Assembly (NCBI GenBank): GCA_902826835.1
Contig: CADEGH010000019.1
Span: forward strand, 39,604-103,603
Direction of reading: 5' to 3'
Source: an uncultured bacterium
GTDB taxonomy: Bacteria; Planctomycetota; GCA-002687715
DNA: 64,000 bases
Within the stretch, counting starts at the first letter, position 1; each line of letters opens with the position of its first letter. Below, in pieces: positions 1 through 8,373 of the stretch. The notes below the pieces were generated by a model that was not told the origin of the DNA, ran no database searches, and was given only the letters and a program-made list of their open reading frames with translations. A program made the position numbers and the translations under genes.

Positions 1-1938
1 GGCCGGCCACTGCGTTCGGTCGCGACCGGATGCTCGCGCGGCCGCCACCACTTCGTCGCGTTCCCTTTGCAGCCTGGCGTCCGTGCAGACCTCACGAAGG
101 AACGCCTGGGCCGCCACTGCCGCCGTCGAGGGAAACGGCATCCGCAATGGATTCTTCATCCACAGATGAGGGGCTGGCAGTCCCGATTCGAGTCTCAGGT
201 TCTTTGCCAGAGAAGGCTGGCCCGCCCAGCCCCGATTGAAATCGGAGTCCTCCTCCGGCCGCCCCGTTTTGATCAACAAGCGCTTGAAGAGGCACACCGC
301 GCATAGTCGCTCCTCTCCGAATCTCGGCTCGCCCACCTCCCGGCCGAGGGTTCGCCAGAACTCGATGAGTCTCTGGCGCTGCTGGTCGAGATGGCCGCCG
401 CTCGAACCCAGGGCTTCCCGACTCGTGCAAATTGTGCATCGCTCGCCGACACCGTAGGCACCGCCCGCGGGCCACGGCCGCGCCTCGTTGCGCTGCCGAT
501 GCCAAAGACGCATTTGGTGGTGCACGAGCGGGTAGTCGAATCCCCGCTCCATTCTCATGAGACCCGGACAGTGTTTGGCCTGGATCTCCCGGGCGAACTC
601 GTAGGCTGCCCAGGCTGCATCGTCGACCCACGGTCGCAAGTGATCGGATCGTGCCCGGAGGCCGGGTGGGAGAGGCGCACGCTCGACCTGAGCCGGCAGT
701 GCCCCCCCCGGCACCACTTGATCCATGTCAGGGAAGCTCTTCCACGGCACTGCCGCCCATGTCGTATGCAAGACCTGACCGAGTTGCCGCTTCCAGGTCT
801 TCTCGATCGCCGGCAATTCCGACTGCCACGCACGGAGGGCTTCGATGGCCTTCCACACTCGCTGGGTCAGCTCACCCCAACGATGCTCGAACCCCGCTTG
901 GCACTTCTTGGCCAATTCCGATACTGCGGGAATCCCCTCTATCGGGCCCTCAGGAACGATCGCCATCCAATGGTCGGGAATCACGGCGGCGCGGCTGGTC
1001 GGGTCGTAGTCTTGCCCCCAAAGCGGGACAACGATTTCGCGATGATCCTTCAACCATCGATCGGCGCGGGGATTTCCCCGAAGGTCCGGATAGACCACAG
1101 AGTCCATTCCGACCTCTTCGATAACCGGGACCATCGAATGCCAGGCCAAGTCGCTGATCAGATACGAACTGGTCCAAAGATCGCGCGCGGAACGCGCTTC
1201 GTTCAGCACCGTCTGGACCGGGCCGACCTCGAAGGACAGCATCCACGGAGTCCGCTCCTTCGGTAGGTCCTCCTTGTTTTTCCGATGGAGAAAACTCAGC
1301 GCCGCCGTCATCCGCGTGTGGTCCCAAATGCTGTGATCGGGCGCACGGGTGTCGGCCGGCATTCTCGACCAAATCAACGATCGCGACCAATCTTCCAAAC
1401 CGGCATCGGCAACGGGGCTTGTAAGGAGTTCCCGAAAACGGCGCCACAAATAGATGTGCACCCGGCGGAGCCCTTCCCAGTCCTCCCAGACTCTGGATCC
1501 GAGCACCTGAGCAATCTCATCAGCTGCGATCTCGACTGCATCAAAGGTCTCCCCGGGTCTCCAGAAGCGCTCGGGACTTTCAGCGGGCACATCCTCGGGC
1601 GACACCATCGGGCCGTTGGTCACGATGAGGGGCCCCGGGCTGAGAGGGTGGGAGACCAGTCCTTCGGCGTGCCACCGGACGACTTTGCATTGCTTGCCAA
1701 AGCCCAAATTGGGGCGGTCCGCTCCGGCCGCGGCGTGGTCGGGTGATTTGCTACGGCTGCCGGGCTCCCCTTGCCCATCCCATTTCAGGGCCTCGAGGAT
1801 AGCGAGAGTCTGCCCGAAGTGCCCGCTCGCCACCTTCTTGCCTTCGACCCTATTTCGAAACCAGGTGGCAAACGGCTTGTTTGGTGGGTCGTGGAGGAGG
1901 GAAAGAACTCGCTGACGCCAATAATCGACCCGGTTCAT
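1..1938 (-). CDS. cmr2: Cmr2/Cas10, large subunit of type III-B CRISPR effector (partial, C-terminus beyond window)
   Basis: An uninterrupted minus-strand frame of 646 codons runs from an ATG at 1938 to the window edge, so the C-terminal part is missing. I translated it by hand. The N-terminus carries the HD nuclease signature LLHDPPNKPF (His16-Asp17). A first palm-like region around residues 236-265 reads GPVQ...ARSARDLWTSSYLIS, typical of Cas10. Two cysteine pairs (C501/C504 and C546/C549) form the zinc finger between the palms. In the family this subunit cuts ssDNA and makes cyclic oligoadenylates through a GGDD motif, which would lie off the window and cannot be judged. The start overlaps the cmr1 stop by ATGA, and GGGAGGAG lies just upstream as ribosome binding site. 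It is the fourth gene of a SIR2-ATPase-cmr1-cmr2 operon. Confidence 0.9.
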   Translation of the reverse strand, partial: MNRVDYWRQRVLSLLHDPPNKPFATWFRNRVEGKKVASGHFGQTLAILEALKWDGQGEPGSRSKSPDHAAAGADRPNLGFGKQCKVVRWHAEGLVSHPLSPGPLIVTNGPMVSPEDVPAESPERFWRPGETFDAVEIAADEIAQVLGSRVWEDWEGLRRVHIYLWRRFRELLTSPVADAGLEDWSRSLIWSRMPADTRAPDHSIWDHTRMTAALSFLHRKNKEDLPKERTPWMLSFEVGPVQTVLNEARSARDLWTSSYLISDLAWHSMVPVIEEVGMDSVVYPDLRGNPRADRWLKDHREIVVPLWGQDYDPTSRAAVIPDHWMAIVPEGPIEGIPAVSELAKKCQAGFEHRWGELTQRVWKAIEALRAWQSELPAIEKTWKRQLGQVLHTTWAAVPWKSFPDMDQVVPGGALPAQVERAPLPPGLRARSDHLRPWVDDAAWAAYEFAREIQAKHCPGLMRMERGFDYPLVHHQMRLWHRQRNEARPWPAGGAYGVGERCTICTSREALGSSGGHLDQQRQRLIEFWRTLGREVGEPRFGEERLCAVCLFKRLLIKTGRPEEDSDFNRGWAGQPSLAKNLRLESGLPAPHLWMKNPLRMPFPSTAAVAAQAFLREVCTDARLQRERDEVVAAARASGRDRTQWPA

Positions 1939-3206
1939 GGACTGACTCCTCCCGACCAACGCCACTGCGGGTTCTTTCTCGCGCATTCGTCCAGAAAGCC
2001 ATCGACCAAGTCGCCGCCAGGAGGAGGCAACGGATCCTGCCGCCCACGGTACCCCGAACGATCGTCGTAGTGCAGGCCCCGATCTCCGGGCATTTCCCCG
2101 TCTAATCGCGTGAGTTGGGCATAGGCCTTCCCCGCGATCCGCGTCGACCGGATCCATAGCAGACTCGGGAACCGCTTGGCCCTCTCCTGCTTGTGGTTCG
2201 GAAGATCAGGGGTGAACTCCACCGAATCGGGACTCATTCGCTCGCGGGCCACGAATCTGAAATTGAGGGGCAAGCCGAAGGCGGCCCTTTGAGGTGACTC
2301 CAGGGGAGACCGACGACTCATCGGGACGCCACCGCGCTTGTTCAAGTAACGCAGGTGATCACCCACGATTCCGCGATCCGGCGTACGCAGTGCTCGGAAA
2401 TTCTGCAGCAGTAGTCCCGCGACTTGCATGGGCCCGGCCCATCCCAATGGTGCGGAGATCGCGCGGTTCGACTGCACCAACACCAAGCGCATCATTTCTC
2501 CGAGCCGAGGACAGCGGTCGGGCTCACTGCGACCCCGTTCACTGAAATCGAATTCTTCGTCCGCCGTCCTCAGGGTCGCGTCGAATTTCCGCATCCAATC
2601 GCGAGGGTCTTGGGCCTTCGCCAGGAGCGGCCAGGACTCGAGAATAGGCGCAAGATCCGGACTCGCATCCCCTCCCACTGACCACGAGCGAATTTCCAGG
2701 CTTCCGAGCCCCCGCCTCGCCCGGCTGCCCAAGCTCCCGACATGCCCCAAAAGCCAAACCGCCCCGATGACGGCTTGGTGATCACGCGCGATCAGCTCTT
2801 CCCACTTCGGAAAGACCACTTCGAGGGTGAAACGCGTTCCCGGGGCAATTGCATTGCGACTCTCATTTCCAGGGAGTTGCAAGGTGTAACCCAAGTACTT
2901 CACCCCGTTCCTGGTCTCGCGGCCACTGCCGACATCGAAGACGCGAAGAGCCCCAGCCTCCGGCCAGCTCACGACAGTCGGCTTCTCCGGTCCCACCAGG
3001 CTCAACCACACCCGCGACTGCCCCTCCCCCTTACGCACGTCCCCCCAGATCCCCGCTTCCCGCTTCCGATAGTCCACGTCCAAAGCTCGGTACCAATGTC
3101 GCAGCGCCCCCTTGATGGACGCAGCCCGCAATTCCGAATTCTGATCCGCCCCCCCCAGAAAGAGCGGCGTGACAACTTCAAACTCCACCCGCAGAATTCC
3201 GATCAT
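1935..3206 (-). CDS. cmr1: Cmr1, RAMP subunit of type III-B effector
   Basis: 423 residues. The N-terminus FEVVTPLFLGGADQ followed by a segment reading ASIKGALRHWYRAL is the hallmark of the Cmr1 RAMP (ferredoxin-like, RRM-type) fold. A second RAMP half follows (QNFRALRTPDRG..., then AAFGLPLNFRF near residue 310). In Cmr complexes Cmr1 caps the 3' end of the crRNA/backbone and helps capture target RNA. Its ATG overlaps the stop of the upstream ATPase gene (ATGA), with GGAG eight bases before the start. Its own stop overlaps the cmr2 start in the same way, so it bridges the two accessory genes and the Cas10 gene. The length fits the family. No fusion or break is seen. Confidence 0.88.
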   Translation of the reverse strand: MIGILRVEFEVVTPLFLGGADQNSELRAASIKGALRHWYRALDVDYRKREAGIWGDVRKGEGQSRVWLSLVGPEKPTVVSWPEAGALRVFDVGSGRETRNGVKYLGYTLQLPGNESRNAIAPGTRFTLEVVFPKWEELIARDHQAVIGAVWLLGHVGSLGSRARRGLGSLEIRSWSVGGDASPDLAPILESWPLLAKAQDPRDWMRKFDATLRTADEEFDFSERGRSEPDRCPRLGEMMRLVLVQSNRAISAPLGWAGPMQVAGLLLQNFRALRTPDRGIVGDHLRYLNKRGGVPMSRRSPLESPQRAAFGLPLNFRFVARERMSPDSVEFTPDLPNHKQERAKRFPSLLWIRSTRIAGKAYAQLTRLDGEMPGDRGLHYDDRSGYRGRQDPLPPPGGDLVDGFLDECARKNPQWRWSGGVSP

Positions 3207-5944
3207 AGACAGGACTCCATATCTTCCTTCAGTCTCTGGGAAAGCTCGGGAGACTCCTGCACGTCGAACTCCTCGATTTCCGGCCCAGCCTCCATAGTCC
3301 AGGCTTTGAAGTGCAGAATCTTGAGCCGACAGCCCTGCGGCGGAACCAGGGAGTCGATCAATTGGGACGAGACCGTGTCGTGATGGCTCGACAGGAATAT
3401 CTGAAAACGCTTGGCAGGCTCAGGATGGTAAGCCAACTGGCGCATCAGAGTCATCTGTCTGCCGATATTCGTGAGATCATAACTGGTCGACGGGTCGTCG
3501 ATTACCAAGACGCGGTTCGGAAACTTGAACGCATCCTGTTCTACCGCAATAAGCTTCTGTGCAATCATGGTCGCCAGCGCTACCTGTGCCCGTTGCCCCG
3601 TAGAGAAGTGCCTCACGTCACGTCCATCCTCGAATCTGCTCACCAACATTCTTCTGGAGCGAACGACGGAATTGTCATCGTCATCGTTGTCGGTGAGCAC
3701 CTGCTCGTCCGCGACTACCTCGAGTCTTGCTTCGCCAGTCAGTGCCATTCGCCTCAGTACAAGGCTGGTCGCCTTCTCCAGGGTCCTCCGAAGCGACTCT
3801 GTACCGGGCCCCTCGAAGCTCCTGTCGACAGCCCCGACGACACTTTTCAAGTCCCTCACTCTCGCCTTGTAATCTTCGAATGCCCGCTCCAATTGACCGA
3901 TACTCTCGTTGGAATTCGACCAAGCCTTGTATTTAGCCCACCATTCGCTTATGACCCGCTTGTCAATTTCCCCGAGTTCTCGAATAAGGCGACGGCATAG
4001 CGAGGCCCCCGGATCACTCTCGAGCAGTTCATTTATCTTATTGTCAATATCAATTTTCTCGCGTTTCATACCGTCCACGTCGAAACGTGTACGCTCGACG
4101 ATCGTTTCAAGTCTGTCGGCTTGATGAAGACACGACCTGAGCCTAGCGCGATCGATCAATTTGAATTCTGCCACGATGGGCGACAGCAAATCTTCAGTAT
4201 TTGCGTCACCATACGAACTCCAGTGCTCCAATCTCTCAAACAAGATCCTCAAGACCAATCCGAGCTCCGACTGGCCGTGGAAACGACTGCCGCGATAGAC
4301 GATCCACCGATCAATTGAATCGGAGTTTTTGCTGCCCGACTCGGCGATCTCCATTTGTCCGATAATTTCGGCTCGTCGACTCTGAAGCATCCCCAGTGAG
4401 TGAGAATCGGCGCCAGCGGTCATACTATCGGTATTTTGGGAAGATAACTGCCGCAGTCTTGCCTTGAGCCAATCTTCGAGTGCGACCAGAGTATTGGAAA
4501 GCGATGGCTCCAGTCCGAATTTTTCCGCGAAACCCAGCCACGAATCGATCTTCGACCAATCTTCACGCGGTAATCCCAATTGAGCTTCGGCCTCCCCGAG
4601 GATTCTCAACAACCGTTCGTTAGAATCGACAAATCGTCTCCAGATATCCGCCCCGACCTCGGGTCTCGCCTCATCGAGTCTCGCTTCGGGCTTCGGTTTC
4701 GATCCTATCTTGCTCAATTCGTCTAGCGCTTGCTTCATGGCCTCGTACGGTTCGGAGGCTTCATCGGGAAGAGGAAAGAAGAGATCGAGGAGAGTTTTTC
4801 CATGTGACCTTTCCTCGTAGATTTCCTCGTGGTCATCCTGAAAGAAACACGTCAGCCTATACTGCAGTGTCGGAGGGATCGACGGAGTCGCTATTATTCG
4901 CTGCAAAGCGTTTGTTGGCAATCGACCGTCACGCCAACTTCGGGTAATTACTCCGGTCCCTTCAATTTCTGTAACTAAGTCGGCCTCTCTCGTCGACTCG
5001 GTCTCCCTGTTACCTTTGTCCAGAATATGTAGGTCGATTGTAGCCGTTTCCTCTTCGGAAGCGAGGGACTTCATGCCGTCGTGGCGTCTCCTTTCTTCCG
5101 TAGGACGCCCGGTCAACCCACAAGCAATGGCCTCCAGTAGACTCGACTTGCCGGTACCATTCGGACCCACGACGAGCACCAAATCCGCGTCCGTATCCAG
5201 CTCCTTCCGACGGACAAACCCTCTCCATCCGGATATGACCACTCTCGCTACCCGGTCGGCACAAAAACCACCGATCGTTGCCAATAGGGATACTGACGGT
5301 GTATTTCCCGACTGTTCCTTATCGACAACTCGCTGCGGCTCCATTCCGCTTTCCGCCCACTCGATCCATTGTCTCACCGCCGATTCACGCGATAGCCCGG
5401 GTGGAGAGCGAAACAAATGATCGAGTAGCACGTCGACACCGGGGCCCGGAACGGACGACTTGACCAGCTTTTCGATTTCGCCAACAGTCGGGGCGCTCAC
5501 CACTCCCCTGTACCCTTCGATCGACTCGGGTTCGAGAAGATCCCGAATGAGGTCCTTGGCGTCGGCGACACTGTCCGCCGGAATGAGCTGAAAGTACCCT
5601 TCGTGCCAAGATTCGTCTCTCGCCGCGCTGAGAATGTCGCGCCAATATGGTGAAGATCCGGATGCCCGGAAAGCCACGCCGATGATCGGGAGGATCACGC
5701 CATGGTCCGCCGTGATCGTGCCCAGTCTTCGCAACAGGCGACGAACTCGCTCCAGTGACACCACCGTATCCCGCGACTTCGTGGACTGCTCGCCTTCATG
5801 AATCGGAATCGAGACGACGGCGGCGACTTCGCTGATACCGATTTCGGTCTTGAGTTCACTGTTTCGGATGGCGCTGTCGGCTTGATCCCAGAGGGATCTT
5901 TCGACTCCGGAGGTTCTGTACTTGCTCGGAATGAGCGTCAACAT
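3203..5944 (-). CDS. SMC/RecF-like ABC ATPase, accessory gene of the Cmr operon
   Basis: 913 residues from ATG 5944, preceded by GAGAGG and overlapping the SIR2 gene's end by 7 bp. Residues 1-230 match nothing I recognise. Walker A GPNGTGKS is at 260-267. Residues ~450-760 are charged and Arg/Glu/Leu-rich, compatible with coiled coil. An ABC-type signature (FSTGQRAQ, ~780) precedes Walker B VLVIDDPSTSYD (~811) and a conserved-looking histidine pair (LSSHHD). The layout is that of SMC/RecF/AAA_13-type head domains joined by a long insert, which in other defence systems (Septu PtuA, RloC, OLD-like) sense DNA or drive an effector. It is not a core cmr gene. Stretches are AT-rich for the window (4021-4080 is roughly 40% GC), suggesting separate acquisition. 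An upstream start at 6076 is possible but would lie inside the SIR2 gene. Function is unproven. Confidence 0.8.
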   Translation of the reverse strand: MLTLIPSKYRTSGVERSLWDQADSAIRNSELKTEIGISEVAAVVSIPIHEGEQSTKSRDTVVSLERVRRLLRRLGTITADHGVILPIIGVAFRASGSSPYWRDILSAARDESWHEGYFQLIPADSVADAKDLIRDLLEPESIEGYRGVVSAPTVGEIEKLVKSSVPGPGVDVLLDHLFRSPPGLSRESAVRQWIEWAESGMEPQRVVDKEQSGNTPSVSLLATIGGFCADRVARVVISGWRGFVRRKELDTDADLVLVVGPNGTGKSSLLEAIACGLTGRPTEERRRHDGMKSLASEEETATIDLHILDKGNRETESTREADLVTEIEGTGVITRSWRDGRLPTNALQRIIATPSIPPTLQYRLTCFFQDDHEEIYEERSHGKTLLDLFFPLPDEASEPYEAMKQALDELSKIGSKPKPEARLDEARPEVGADIWRRFVDSNERLLRILGEAEAQLGLPREDWSKIDSWLGFAEKFGLEPSLSNTLVALEDWLKARLRQLSSQNTDSMTAGADSHSLGMLQSRRAEIIGQMEIAESGSKNSDSIDRWIVYRGSRFHGQSELGLVLRILFERLEHWSSYGDANTEDLLSPIVAEFKLIDRARLRSCLHQADRLETIVERTRFDVDGMKREKIDIDNKINELLESDPGASLCRRLIRELGEIDKRVISEWWAKYKAWSNSNESIGQLERAFEDYKARVRDLKSVVGAVDRSFEGPGTESLRRTLEKATSLVLRRMALTGEARLEVVADEQVLTDNDDDDNSVVRSRRMLVSRFEDGRDVRHFSTGQRAQVALATMIAQKLIAVEQDAFKFPNRVLVIDDPSTSYDLTNIGRQMTLMRQLAYHPEPAKRFQIFLSSHHDTVSSQLIDSLVPPQGCRLKILHFKAWTMEAGPEIEEFDVQESPELSQRLKEDMESCL

Positions 5945-8184
5945 CGAATTGCCTCTCTTTCTAGAGGTCGTAGGACTGCCCGTGTTCTTGTCGCAACGCC
6001 ACGCACGGATACCCAATGTCGAATTGTGGATATCGGGAAAGGTGTCCGGCTCGCAGTCGAGGCCGAGCCCTCCCACTCCCTGACGATGTCCTCGGCCGAG
6101 GTTCGATTGTTGAGCATACGCCTTCGCTTGTCAGGTTGCACACGAGTCCACGTGCCACGGATGTTGCGATCCTCAGTCTGTCGGCGTGACAAGTGAATCC
6201 GAATCCTGACGACCAGTGCCGATGCTCCGAAGTACTCGGACTCGCCTTGCTCCAGAGCCGGACTCTCCAGGGCTTCACCGGTCTCCAACAAAAGAATAGT
6301 CGAAGTCGCCCGTCGTTCCTCTTGGCCGGAGTCCGCCGATTCTTCGCAAAGAAACGCGAGACCGGATGATACGGAACTCGACACCCTGAGCTTCGTGGGA
6401 TCGCGATCGTTCCCGAATAATATTCGAAGGATCAACAGAAGGCTCAGGACAAGGCAGGGATCGTCCCGCAGGGCTGCGTAAGGCACACCCCGGCTTCGAA
6501 GTTCCGCGGACTGCGGGTTTCGGTGCAATTGTCCACCGAAGTGATCGCCTGGACAGCCTCTTGCCGCATGCACCCAGCAAGACAAGGTTGTCGACCGAAA
6601 ACCTTCTCTACCGTCTACCTCAAGCAGACCCTCGAATCGTCCGAAGAGCTCCACCTGCAGGGAAGGTGGATATTGACGGTGCTCCGGCGGATAGATCCAC
6701 TCGATCAGACTCCGGGATACCAGTCCCGGTCGCGGGATGCCTGCGTCCCTGAGCCAGTCGAAGAACAGGCTGCCCTCTCGGGTTTCACGCTCCATCAAGG
6801 ACTTGAAGGCAGCCTGGTAGACGCGCATCCAAACCAGGTCGGCAGGCAGCGAGGTTGTCGCCTCGGGGCGTGCGCCAGTTGCGCAGATCGCCTTTCCGCT
6901 GGAGGGGAGGGATTGGGTGTCAGTGGGATTACGGGAAAACGGCGGGGAGATGGCGGCGGAGTCTATCCCAGTTAGGTAGTTGGCACCCTCTCCTATTAGA
7001 TCCTTGATACCGCATGGCTCATCCCGGTTACTCGAGCCTAACGCGTATTCGCGCAGGAGCTGCTTCTGGGAGAATGTGAGTGATGATTCGAACTGGGTCA
7101 TGAACGGGGCGTTGGCTTGGTCCCATAATCCTGAGCGCGATTGCGATTGGTCGCTGCTTGATTTCTCGTTTGCGGGTAAATTGCAGGGTGCGAGTTCGGA
7201 TTGTCCAAAGGAACTCATGAATTCCGCTGCGATGGCGAGGAGGGTGTGGCGCACCTGCGGCTCCTCCGCTCCGAAACCCGAAAAGACGAGCGACCGACTG
7301 CGCGCGCGATCCCGGAGGAGATCCTGCGCCCAGAGACTCTGGCGGAAGTTCTGCAATTGGCGTTCGGTCAGAACGATCGCCTGCGAAGCTCTCTCGCATA
7401 GGGGATCCGAAACATCGCTCCCGCACGAGCTTTCCCACTTCTTGGCGCAGCCGTTGACTTTGTAGATGTGGAGCAGGGGGCGGCCCAGGGCATCCTGGCG
7501 TTTTGAGCCCTTTTTTTGGTACTCTTCGAGAGTCGTGACGACACAAGGATGGTCGTCATCATCCAACTCGGACGAGGCAAAGGTCTGTTGGTACGCCTTC
7601 TCGAGACAAGTGTCGTAGTTCGTCGTGATGATCTCTCTGATCAAGCCCTCGCGGGCCAACATGGCGAGGTATCGATGGGCCGGAGTGGGCTCGAGCCGAG
7701 TGAAGCACTCGAGGCGAATGGTCTTGCAGGTTTCGCCGGCACTGCTCCACCACGTGTGCATTTCGGCTAATTGGGCCAGGGAATCCTTCTTGTGTGCGTT
7801 TTCCCTGCATGAAGGAGAGTGCGCGGCCGGTTGTGGGATCGGGATGGGTGGTTTCCGCTCGTCTGCCCAGCCCTGGTCTAGCTTCTTCTCCAAGCTCTCG
7901 TTCAACAACTTGCAAAGGTGCTTGGTCGTAGGCCACCAATTCGCACAAGAGGGATGATCCTCTCCTAATGTGGCGTCGTTGCTGATGCCCGCCCCCAAGA
8001 ACGGAACCCCTCGGCCTTCTTCTATGATCCGAACGAGGCGGCGGAAGCGGATGGACACCGAACGTTCGTCGAGAGTCGCCGCGGTCGGGGCATCGTCGGA
8101 ACTCGCATCGGAGCCGACGAGCACGGCGGGATCGACGGGTGGATCGGGCGGAACCGGAATGGGGCCGACCTGGCTTTGGGTCAC
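5938..8184 (-). CDS. SIR2-domain protein, putative NAD-acting effector heading the Cmr operon
   Basis: 748 residues from GTG 8184, chosen because GGAGG lies 8 bases upstream. The SIR2_2-type domain spans ~45-330. It has the nucleotide-binding FLGAGIS (62-68), PTPAHRYLAML (167-176), TTNYDTCLE (187-195) and LVFSGFGAEEPQVR (299-312), which matches the usual 'GYS..D..I/V' segment. At the place where SIR2 proteins have K-L-H-G with the catalytic His, this protein reads IYKVNG, with Asn at 244. The C-terminal ~370 residues are unrecognised and may hold a sensor or partner-binding domain. SIR2 domains in Thoeris, DSR and SIR2-APAZ systems deplete NAD during phage infection. By position this could be the abortive-infection arm of the Cmr locus. 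That role is inference, and activity is uncertain because of the Asn. Confidence 0.8.
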   Translation of the reverse strand: MTQSQVGPIPVPPDPPVDPAVLVGSDASSDDAPTAATLDERSVSIRFRRLVRIIEEGRGVPFLGAGISNDATLGEDHPSCANWWPTTKHLCKLLNESLEKKLDQGWADERKPPIPIPQPAAHSPSCRENAHKKDSLAQLAEMHTWWSSAGETCKTIRLECFTRLEPTPAHRYLAMLAREGLIREIITTNYDTCLEKAYQQTFASSELDDDDHPCVVTTLEEYQKKGSKRQDALGRPLLHIYKVNGCAKKWESSCGSDVSDPLCERASQAIVLTERQLQNFRQSLWAQDLLRDRARSRSLVFSGFGAEEPQVRHTLLAIAAEFMSSFGQSELAPCNLPANEKSSSDQSQSRSGLWDQANAPFMTQFESSLTFSQKQLLREYALGSSNRDEPCGIKDLIGEGANYLTGIDSAAISPPFSRNPTDTQSLPSSGKAICATGARPEATTSLPADLVWMRVYQAAFKSLMERETREGSLFFDWLRDAGIPRPGLVSRSLIEWIYPPEHRQYPPSLQVELFGRFEGLLEVDGREGFRSTTLSCWVHAARGCPGDHFGGQLHRNPQSAELRSRGVPYAALRDDPCLVLSLLLILRILFGNDRDPTKLRVSSSVSSGLAFLCEESADSGQEERRATSTILLLETGEALESPALEQGESEYFGASALVVRIRIHLSRRQTEDRNIRGTWTRVQPDKRRRMLNNRTSAEDIVREWEGSASTASRTPFPISTIRHWVSVRGVATRTRAVLRPLEREAIRC

Positions 8185-8208
8185 GCGGAGCGCCTCCAGA
8201 CCCGGGAG

Positions 8209-8236
8209 AGCGTAGGCACGGTGCGTGAGCCGTCAA
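8209..8236 (-). promoter_or_regulatory. Candidate sigma-70-type promoter of the SIR2-ATPase-cmr operon
   Basis: Read on the minus strand, TTGACG (8236-8231) is separated by 16 bases from TACGCT (8214-8209). A short leader with GGAGG then leads to GTG 8184. The -35 element matches five of six consensus bases, and the -10 is weak. It is the only reasonable promoter-like pair I see in front of the operon. Confidence 0.4.
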
Positions 8237-8295
8237 TAGATGAAGAGGCGGAATTCCGGATTCCGGCGGAAAGAGGGGGACACCGCAAGAGCGAG

Positions 8296-8312
8296 CGTGA
8301 CAATTGGTCACG
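8296..8312. promoter_or_regulatory. Inverted repeat upstream of the SIR2-cmr operon
   Basis: CGTGAC-AATTG-GTCACG has perfect 6-bp arms and a 5-bp spacer, about 60 bp upstream of the candidate -35 element and about 110 bp before the GTG start. Its shape is that of a dimeric regulator site. No regulator gene is visible beside it. Confidence 0.35.
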
Positions 8313-8373
8313 GTATCCGCGCGGCGGTCGGGGCGTACTGCCGCGGCGACTCAACCTCAATGGGACAGTTGGG

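Noticed and set aside
391..1266. Plus-strand open frame of 291 codons at the left edge
   Set aside because: It is antisense to cmr2, whose frame stays open from 1938 to the edge with HD, palm and zinc-finger motifs.
5945..6076. Longer ATPase start at 6076
   Set aside because: It would place 44 extra residues inside the SIR2 coding sequence, while ATG 5944 has GAGAGG upstream and the small overlap typical of this operon.
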